From assembly GCA_903849645.1 (NCBI GenBank), contig CAINJJ010000017.1, forward strand, positions 1 to 64,000: 64,000 bases of DNA. The letters run 5' to 3'. Source of the DNA: an uncultured Acidobacteriaceae bacterium. GTDB lineage: Bacteria > Acidobacteriota > Terriglobia > Terriglobales > Acidobacteriaceae. Position 1 is the first letter of the stretch. The number at the start of each line of letters is the position of its first letter. Shown here piece by piece: positions 58,463 to 64,000 of this stretch. A program made the position numbers and the translations under genes. The notes below the pieces were generated by a model that saw nothing but the letters and a program-made list of their open reading frames with translations, did no database searches and had not been told where the DNA came from.

Positions 58463-59452
58463 CTACTTGGTACCCTCGGCCTGCGAGGCCAGATAGAGGT
58501 CCACGTTGCTCTTGTCCACCAGCGAAGTGCCGGTGTCCACAAACGTCGGGTACGGTGCGAAGGAGTCGGAACTGTAGTCCTTGCCCAGCGTCTTCGGCGG
58601 TGCGTGGAAGACCTCGTCCAGCGCCTTCAGGCCCACATAGCCCATCGTGAAGGGCTTCTGCGCGATGGTCGAGTCAATGACGCCCGCCTTGATGCCGTCC
58701 AGCGTGTCCTGGTCCACATCAAAGGCTACCAGCAGGCGGTCGGTGGAGCCGGCCCGCTTGAGCACCGCGGCCACCTGCTTGCCCGCCGCCGCCTCAAGGC
58801 AGATGAATGCGTCGATCTTCTTGGGGCCGGTCTGCGCCATGAACTCCTGCGCCTTGTCAAAGGCGTTGCGCGCGTCGCCCTTGATATCCACCACATCCAC
58901 GATCTTGATGTCCGGTCGCGCCGCGAAGGCGTCCTTGTATCCCTTGAGCCGCTCGTCGGTATTGGGCTGGCCGTTCAGGGTAAAGAACACCACGTTCCCC
59001 TTGCCGCCCAGCTTCTCGATCACCCGCTTGCCGCCCACACGCCCGGCCTCCAGGTTATTGGTGCCGATAAAGTACATCCGGCGGCTGCCCGCGGCGTCCG
59101 AGTCCATCGTGATGACCGGAATCCCGGCCGCCACCGCTGCGTCAATCTCCGGTTGGACCACGGAAATATCGGCCACGGAAATCAGAATCCCGGCGGGCTT
59201 GGCGGCAATCGCCTTGTCCAGCTCAGCCTTCTCTGCCGCTGGATCATACGTATCCGGTCCCACAACCTTGGCAGTCACCTTGTACAGAGCCGCCGCCTTG
59301 TTGAATCCGGCTGCCGCTGTCTGCCAATAGGGCAGGTTCACGTTGGTGGCAATCAGATAATAGACTTCCTTGTTCGAGTGCCTGTCGCAACCCGATGTCG
59401 ACAGGATTCCCAGCGCCAGCAAGGCCAGCGCAACATTCTTGACTGCTTTCAT
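58463..59452 (-). CDS. Sugar ABC-transporter substrate-binding lipoprotein (Peripla_BP_4)
   Basis: A 329-residue periplasmic binding protein. ATG 59452 has GGGAGG six bases upstream, and the lipobox is STSGC (C22). The fold of the ribose/xylose-binding family is seen in YYLIATNVNLPYWQTAAAGF, ISVADISVVQPEIDAAVAAG and PVITMDSDAAGSRRMYFIGT with NNLEAGRVGG, and FICLEAAAGKQVAAVLKRAG. No ABC ATPase or permease is next to it, so either those genes are elsewhere or it serves a sensor. Confidence 0.9.
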   Translation of the reverse strand: MKAVKNVALALLALGILSTSGCDRHSNKEVYYLIATNVNLPYWQTAAAGFNKAAALYKVTAKVVGPDTYDPAAEKAELDKAIAAKPAGILISVADISVVQPEIDAAVAAGIPVITMDSDAAGSRRMYFIGTNNLEAGRVGGKRVIEKLGGKGNVVFFTLNGQPNTDERLKGYKDAFAARPDIKIVDVVDIKGDARNAFDKAQEFMAQTGPKKIDAFICLEAAAGKQVAAVLKRAGSTDRLLVAFDVDQDTLDGIKAGVIDSTIAQKPFTMGYVGLKALDEVFHAPPKTLGKDYSSDSFAPYPTFVDTGTSLVDKSNVDLYLASQAEGTK

Positions 59453-59704
59453 CGATGCCTCCCGATTCACGCGTTCTGTGGGTTTCAGGCCTCTGCAGGT
59501 TCTTTGGACCCGTAAAGACCATCAGTAAAAATTCGGCTGGATACTACTCCCGAGGGTGGCCCATTGTCCATCCCCTCGCTGCAACTGCAACTTTATAGCA
59601 TCTCTGGCCGGGAAGGGCGTGATTCAAGGCACGGAAGCGTATATTTCATCCCCGTGTACCCCGTTGCGGTATAACCAGACCTGAAGCTTTGCCTTGTAAC
59701 TCCC
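59453..59704. other. Divergent spacer between the binding-protein gene and dgt
   Basis: About 250 bases with promoters for both directions expected. AT-rich spots are near 59525 and 59640 (GTATATTTC). No gene and no convincing promoter pair is seen. Confidence 0.4.
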
Positions 59705-60871
59705 ATGATGGAACCGGTATCCAACTCGCCCAGTCGCCTGCCCGCCGGCATCGCCGTCCCTGGAGATGCGAACGGTCCGCTTGCCCAGCGTGTCCATCCC
59801 GAGCCGCCTCATGCCTACCGCGCTCCCTTTGCCCGCGATGCGGCCCGCATCCTCCACACCCGCGCCTTCCGCCGCCTGGCCGGAAAGACCCAGGTCTTCA
59901 CCCGCCTCGCCGCCGATGCCCCTTCGGACCACTTCCGCAGCCGCCTGACCCACACCCTGGAGGTCACCCAGATCTCCCGCACCCTGGCCGCGGCGCTGGG
60001 ACTCAATACAGAACTGACAGAAGCCCTGGCCCTGGCCCACGACATTGGCCACCCTCCCTTCGGCCACGCCGGGGAGAAGGCCCTCGACCAATCCCTGCGC
60101 AGCCATGGCCTTCGTTTCGACCACAATCTCCACGCCCTGCGCATCGTCACCTGGTTCGAGGAGCGCTACCCCGCCTGCCGCGGCCTCAACCTCACCCTGG
60201 CCGTGCGCGAAGGCATCGTCAAGCACTCCCATGACTACTCCGCCGCCACTCACCCGGAGCTGGCCGCCTACTTTCTTGACCAGTTCCCTCCCCTCGAAGC
60301 GCAACTCATCGACCTCGCCGACGAAATCGCCTACCTCACCGCTGACCTCGACGACGGGCTCGACTCCGGCATCCTCAGCCTTGAACAGGTGCGCGCAGAG
60401 GTGCCGCTGTTCCGCGGCTTCCATGACGGTGTTCTGCGCGACTACCCCGCCGCCCCGCCCAAGCTGGCCGCCTATGAGACCCTCAAGCGCATCCTCAACG
60501 CCCTGGTCACCGATCTGATGGAGGAGACCGCCCGCCAGGTGGCCCTTCTGGGCGCGACCACGCTTCAGGACGTTCGCCGCGCCCAGCGCCGCCTCGCCGC
60601 CCTCAGCCCTGGGATGGAGGCCGCCCGCGCCGCAGCCAAGCAGTTTCTCTATGCCAATCTCTATAACTCAGCCGGTATGGAGGAGGGCCACGCCCACGCC
60701 ACGGAAGTGGTGCAGGGCCTCTTTGCCGCGCTCATGGCCGACCCCGGCCTGCTGCCGAGCGACCACCAGGCGCAGATTCCCACTGAAGGGCTGGCCCGCA
60801 CCGTCACCGACTACATCGCCGGCATGACCGACAGCTACATCGAGCAGGCCTGGAGCCGCGCTGGGGGGTAA
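59705..60871 (+). CDS. dgt: Deoxyguanosinetriphosphate triphosphohydrolase-like HD protein
   Basis: A 388-residue HD-domain enzyme that removes triphosphate from dNTPs. It shows the family pattern AFRRLAGKTQVFTRLAADAP, FRSRLTHTLEVTQISRTLAA (first His), ALAHDIGHPPFGHAGEKAL (HD pair) and LIDLADEIAYLTADLDDGLD (last Asp). The length fits the shorter dgtP type found in many bacteria. ATG ATG at 59705. It is convergent with the phospholipid operon. Confidence 0.94.
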   Translation: MMEPVSNSPSRLPAGIAVPGDANGPLAQRVHPEPPHAYRAPFARDAARILHTRAFRRLAGKTQVFTRLAADAPSDHFRSRLTHTLEVTQISRTLAAALGLNTELTEALALAHDIGHPPFGHAGEKALDQSLRSHGLRFDHNLHALRIVTWFEERYPACRGLNLTLAVREGIVKHSHDYSAATHPELAAYFLDQFPPLEAQLIDLADEIAYLTADLDDGLDSGILSLEQVRAEVPLFRGFHDGVLRDYPAAPPKLAAYETLKRILNALVTDLMEETARQVALLGATTLQDVRRAQRRLAALSPGMEAARAAAKQFLYANLYNSAGMEEGHAHATEVVQGLFAALMADPGLLPSDHQAQIPTEGLARTVTDYIAGMTDSYIEQAWSRAGG

Positions 60872-60892
60872 ACCCCCGCAGCCACCCAATCG

Positions 60893-61924
60893 CTACTGCA
60901 CCGTCCCCGCAGGCCTCAGCCGCCGCAAATCCAGCGCGCACTCAACCGCGTTCTGCGCCTGCAACCGCAGGTTGTCCGATGCCGCCCACAGCCAGAGCCG
61001 CGCGGCCTTGCTTGAGTTCCGGGCGCCCTGCTCGGGCCGCAGCCTCACCAGCACATCATTCTGTCCCGTTGCCGCCAGATTGGAGGGCGAGTCCGTATCT
61101 TCCAGCACCAGGTCCACACGGTCCCCGGACAAGGCGTCCTCGATGACCGCAATCTCCACTGCGCGCTCCAGTTCAATGGCAATCGAAAACGTGTTGCCGT
61201 GAAAAACGGGCGCAAGAACCACCTGCAACGCCAGCGCCGGCCAGCGTCCCGCCGACAGCGCGGCATACTGGCGCCGAATGTGCGCCTCGGAGACGGCCAG
61301 GCTCGCCGTTGCCGCCTCGCCGAGGCCAGAGACTACGTTGTAGGCCACCTGCGTGTCGTAGATGGCCCGCGGCAGCCCTTGAAAGCTCAGCAGGTTTACC
61401 GTCTGCTGGTGCAGCTCGTCCATTGCGGCCCGCCCAAACTCGCTGGCCGGCTCCATTACAGTGGCCGCTGCAAAGCGAACCGGCGCGGCCAGTTGCAGGC
61501 GCTCCAGCAGCAGCGCCAGCGCCAGCGCCGCGGGGTGGGCCGGCACCACCGCCGGAGTAAACAGGTCCACAGCGGCAACCTCAGAGCCCAGCCAGGGAGC
61601 CCTGACCAAAACGCCCGCCTCCTGGTCCAGCGCGCCGGAGAGATCCAGCACCGTGGACCCGGCCCGCAGGGCGGCGCGCCAGTGCTTGCGCGTCAACTCC
61701 TCGTCGCCGCAGAAAAATGTGAAATCAACGCGTTCAAATGTATCGGCGGCGATGGCCTGGACAAACGTGATCTCGTCGCCCACCTGGTCCAACTGGCCCT
61801 GCGCATCCCCTTCATCCAGCAGCAGAAAGCTGGCTCCGGCCAGGGGCGACTCCGACAGCGCGTCCTTCAGTTCCCGGCCCAGCAGGGTTGCGGCTCCGGC
61901 AATGGCAATTCTGTACACAGGCAT
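60893..61924 (-). CDS. Aspartate-semialdehyde-dehydrogenase paralogue lacking the catalytic cysteine (Usg-like)
   Basis: A 343-residue protein of the Asd family. The N-terminal dinucleotide motif IAGAATLLGRELKDAL and the dimer-domain motif YDTQVAYNVVSGLGE / VFHGNTFSIAIELERA are kept. At the position of the catalytic NCST motif the sequence is VVPAHPAALALALLL, with no Cys, so true Asd activity is not expected. This recalls E. coli Usg, a divergent paralogue. It lies 19 bases after pssA in one operon. A regulatory or structural role is possible. Confidence 0.85.
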   Translation of the reverse strand: MPVYRIAIAGAATLLGRELKDALSESPLAGASFLLLDEGDAQGQLDQVGDEITFVQAIAADTFERVDFTFFCGDEELTRKHWRAALRAGSTVLDLSGALDQEAGVLVRAPWLGSEVAAVDLFTPAVVPAHPAALALALLLERLQLAAPVRFAAATVMEPASEFGRAAMDELHQQTVNLLSFQGLPRAIYDTQVAYNVVSGLGEAATASLAVSEAHIRRQYAALSAGRWPALALQVVLAPVFHGNTFSIAIELERAVEIAVIEDALSGDRVDLVLEDTDSPSNLAATGQNDVLVRLRPEQGARNSSKAARLWLWAASDNLRLQAQNAVECALDLRRLRPAGTVQ

Positions 61925-61943
61925 CCTTCAATTCGTTCAGGTT

Positions 61944-62834
61944 TTAGCTCTGCGGCGGTGAATCCGCCGCGGGCTGGGAATCTCCGGGGCCATCCGGGCT
62001 CCGGCGCCGCCGGCGTGACCACGAATAGGCCGCCCGCGCCCAGATGCCCGAGAACATATAGGTCACCCCAATCGCAAAAAATGCGTAATCGGAGAACCGG
62101 ATCATCACATACACAAAGATCAGCAGCAGGATCAGCACCTGGTACGGATGGCTGCGGGAAAAGTTGATCTCCTTGCCCGACCAGAACCGCCACGTGCTCA
62201 CCATCAGGAATCCGCTCAACCCCACCAGCGCCAGCCACAGGATGGCAAACCACCAGGCCTGTACCGGGATTCCCCAGCTCAGATGGACGGTCGATGCCAG
62301 AAACCCCGCCGCCGCAGGAATCGGCATCCCCACAAAATACTTCCGCCCCGGCCGTCCGGGGTTCCTGGGCTGCGCGTCATGGCTGATATTGAACCGCGCC
62401 AGCCGCGACACTCCCGCAATCAGGAAAAGGAAGCAGATGAACGCCCCGGCATGTTGCAGGTCAACCCGCAGGTGCGGCGTGATCGACTCCGGCAAAAAGT
62501 GGAATCCCCAGATGAGCGCGAGCAGGCTCGGCGCCACCCCGAATGTGATCGCGTCGGCCAGCGAATCCAGCTCCTTGCCAAACTCGCTCGTCGTGTTCGT
62601 CATGCGGGCAATCCGCCCATCCAGCGCATCGAACGGGATGGCAAAGATGATGGCCAGCGCCGCCCAGTCCAGATGCTTTTGCCCGTCGCCGCTGATCGCC
62701 TTGATGGTCTCGGTGATTGAGAAAAACCCCGCGGCAATGTTGCCCACGGTAAACAGCGACGGCAGCAGGAACATTCCCCGGCGCAGCCGCGCCTGCGCCT
62801 GGGCCTTCGCCAGAGCTGGGTCGCGGTGGCTCAC
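61944..62834 (-). CDS. pssA: CDP-diacylglycerol--serine O-phosphatidyltransferase
   Basis: It makes phosphatidylserine from CDP-diacylglycerol and serine. The 296-residue membrane protein shows the CDP-alcohol phosphotransferase motif in [20 protein letters not shown] followed by [15 protein letters not shown] (DG-x2-AR-x8-G-x3-D-x3-D). About seven or eight helices follow. GTG 62834 overlaps the psd stop (GTGA), so the two are coupled. Confidence 0.95.
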   Translation of the reverse strand: MSHRDPALAKAQAQARLRRGMFLLPSLFTVGNIAAGFFSITETIKAISGDGQKHLDWAALAIIFAIPFDALDGRIARMTNTTSEFGKELDSLADAITFGVAPSLLALIWGFHFLPESITPHLRVDLQHAGAFICFLFLIAGVSRLARFNISHDAQPRNPGRPGRKYFVGMPIPAAAGFLASTVHLSWGIPVQAWWFAILWLALVGLSGFLMVSTWRFWSGKEINFSRSHPYQVLILLLIFVYVMIRFSDYAFFAIGVTYMFSGIWARAAYSWSRRRRRSPDGPGDSQPAADSPPQS

Positions 62835-63466
62835 GCGCTTGCTCCCTGGCCGGGAAGCACCGCCAGCACGCTGGCGCCACCCTTTACCCGCTGCCCCACC
62901 TTGACCCGCAGTTCAGCCTCGGCCGGCAGCACCACATCGACCCGTGAGCCAAACTTGATCAGCCCCACACGCTGTCCCCGCTCCACCCGGTCGCCCTGGT
63001 TAAAGTTGAAGACGATGCGGCGGGCAATCAACCCGGCAATCTGCTTGAACGTCACTTCGACCCCGTCTTCCCCGCGCACCGTGGCAATGTTCTGCTCGTT
63101 GCGGTCGGCCGACGCGGGATTCATGGCGTTCAAATACTCGCCCTTCTGGTAGCGCACACTGCTCAACACGCCACCGATGGGCGAGCGATTGATGTGCACG
63201 TCAAAGACGCTGAGAAAGATGCTGATCCGCTGCCGGGCTCCCTCGGGCGTGGTAATGGTCACCGTTTCGGTGACCAGCCCGTCGCCGGGAGACACAACCA
63301 GTCCCGGACCCGCCGGAATCGTCCGCTGCGGATCGCGGAAAAACCAGAGAAAAAATGCCGCCAAAAGCACCGGCGCAATAGCCCACGCCCAGTTGCCTGT
63401 GGCCCACGCCAGCACAACCGCCACTGCCAGCAGGCTCAAACCGTAGATGTAACCGTCACGAACCAT
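62831..63466 (-). CDS. psd: Phosphatidylserine decarboxylase (compact type)
   Basis: A 211-residue proenzyme that turns phosphatidylserine into phosphatidylethanolamine, with two N-terminal membrane helices. Conserved segments are [56 protein letters not shown] and IKFGSRVDV. The Gly-Ser of FGSR is the expected self-cleavage site that yields the pyruvoyl group. ATG 63466 is preferred over the TTG three codons upstream. First gene of psd-pssA-asd-like. Confidence 0.93.
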   Translation of the reverse strand: MVRDGYIYGLSLLAVAVVLAWATGNWAWAIAPVLLAAFFLWFFRDPQRTIPAGPGLVVSPGDGLVTETVTITTPEGARQRISIFLSVFDVHINRSPIGGVLSSVRYQKGEYLNAMNPASADRNEQNIATVRGEDGVEVTFKQIAGLIARRIVFNFNQGDRVERGQRVGLIKFGSRVDVVLPAEAELRVKVGQRVKGGASVLAVLPGQGASA

Positions 63467-63602
63467 AGTCCCCAACGATTATACGGTGATTCCGCTGCCG
63501 CGCCGTACTCGCACACCAGGAATCAGGCACACACCTGGGGTAGGAAGGGCGCCAGCGCACCAGCCCTGGCGCCTCCCCTGCATGAACCGTTGATTCCAGC
63601 CC

Positions 63603-63812
63603 TTAGGCGATCGCCGGCGACCTGTGCTCGAGAGCGAAGATCAGGTCCTTGGCGTGCAACTTGAGCTTCTTCAGCTTCACTTCCTCGAGTTGTTCATCTT
63701 CGGAGAGATACGGCTTCTGAAGCAACTCTTCCAGACGCTGAGCGTAGCGATGATGTTCGGCATGCAGGCGATTGATCTCTTCGCTCAGCGTGGAATCCTG
63801 AATTTCGTCCAT
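63603..63812 (-). CDS. YdcH / DUF465 family small helical protein
   Basis: A 69-residue, highly charged helical protein (EEINRLHAEHHRYAQRLEEL, YLSEDEQLEEVKLKKLKLHA, KDLIFALE). The pattern is that of YdcH/DUF465, whose function is unknown. ATG 63812 with GGAGG TGCCGG upstream. Downstream is an 8-bp hairpin (GGCGCCAG / CTGGCGCC near 63548-63573) that could end the transcript. Confidence 0.88.
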   Translation of the reverse strand: MDEIQDSTLSEEINRLHAEHHRYAQRLEELLQKPYLSEDEQLEEVKLKKLKLHAKDLIFALEHRSPAIA

Positions 63813-63968
63813 CCGGCACCTCCGTGGTTAACAGAACCTTTACATATATCCTTGCGGCAGCGCAAACGGCAAGAGGAAAACAACACCAAAGTCACTGGAG
63901 ACTGTGGAATTCCTCCGCCTTTCCCCCACAAGCGTGACCGCAATCACAGGAGCCGCTTCGCCGCAGGC

Positions 63969-64000
63969 TTACCCAAGCCGCAGCGCCATCAGCACCGCAT
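63969..64000 (-). CDS. Possible C-terminal end of a gene beyond the window
   Basis: On the minus strand the last bases read AVLMALRLG then TAA at 63971-63969. This could be the end of a protein whose body lies past the edge. Nine codons cannot prove it. The stretch 63813-63968 shows nothing else. Confidence 0.25.
   Translation of the reverse strand, partial: AVLMALRLG

Overview
The window reads as a chromosomal segment of a GC-rich acidobacterium, most likely from the Terriglobia (Acidobacteriaceae-like). Reasons: an upstream leader of nadA matches the NAD+-I (nadA-motif) riboswitch, which is known mainly from Acidobacteria; a large TonB-dependent receptor carries an N-terminal carboxypeptidase-regulatory-like domain; a partial IS110-type transposase begins with an IGCDFHP-like start; and short palindromic repeats occur inside and between genes. 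I see no rRNA, no convincing tRNA, no CRISPR array and no prophage. This assignment is inference from gene content.

Layout. 0-7 kb: edge of an IS110-like transposase, an exported M13 peptidase, prfA-prmC, a zinc alcohol dehydrogenase and an unknown polytopic membrane protein. 7-15 kb: TonB-dependent receptor plus exported beta-propeller, two MFS transporters (the second followed by a 35-residue membrane peptide) and a DsbA-like protein. 15-21 kb: repeat-rich spacer, radical SAM protein, a VapBC-like toxin-antitoxin pair with a visible operator, and an operon of ECF sigma factor, zinc-finger anti-sigma/HEAT protein and PDZ protein. 21-28.5 kb: RNase H and a pentose-phosphate cluster (zwf, gnd, rpiB, tkt, with a HAD hydrolase). 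28.7-33 kb: ahpC-ahpD, an ornithine-cyclodeaminase-like protein, DUF2203 and nadA with its riboswitch. 33-43 kb: tatA/B-tatC-glutaminyl-cyclase-like operon, hemerythrin, M3 oligopeptidase, fused aroD-aroE, a BrnTA pair with a broken toxin start, and two lipoproteins. 43-54 kb: sodA, a large exported glycosidase-like protein, then a signalling cluster of NtrC-type regulator, HPt protein, H-NOX sensor and a 1302-residue HNOBA hybrid kinase that ends in a LuxR-type DNA-binding domain. 54-64 kb: FUSC transporter, TPR protein, orphan sugar-binding lipoprotein, dgt, a phospholipid operon (psd-pssA plus a catalytically defective Asd paralogue) and a YdcH/DUF465 protein.

Functional links. The most distinctive unit is at 47.2-53.7 kb. 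H-NOX probably senses NO, because no distal tyrosine is visible. Its gene overlaps that of the soluble hybrid kinase by ATGA, and the kinase carries its own HPt, receiver and DNA-binding output; a separate HPt and an NtrC-type regulator sit just upstream. Redox and stress functions recur nearby (AhpC/AhpD, SOD, hemerythrin), but physical linkage to the sensor is not shown.

Two repeat phenomena deserve attention. Palindromes with conserved outer and variable inner arms lie in frame inside prmC, an MFS gene and the RNase H gene. Separately, runs of a seven-base unit begin at or within a few bases of the stop codons of four minus-strand genes (zwf, tkt, ahpC and a propeller lipoprotein).
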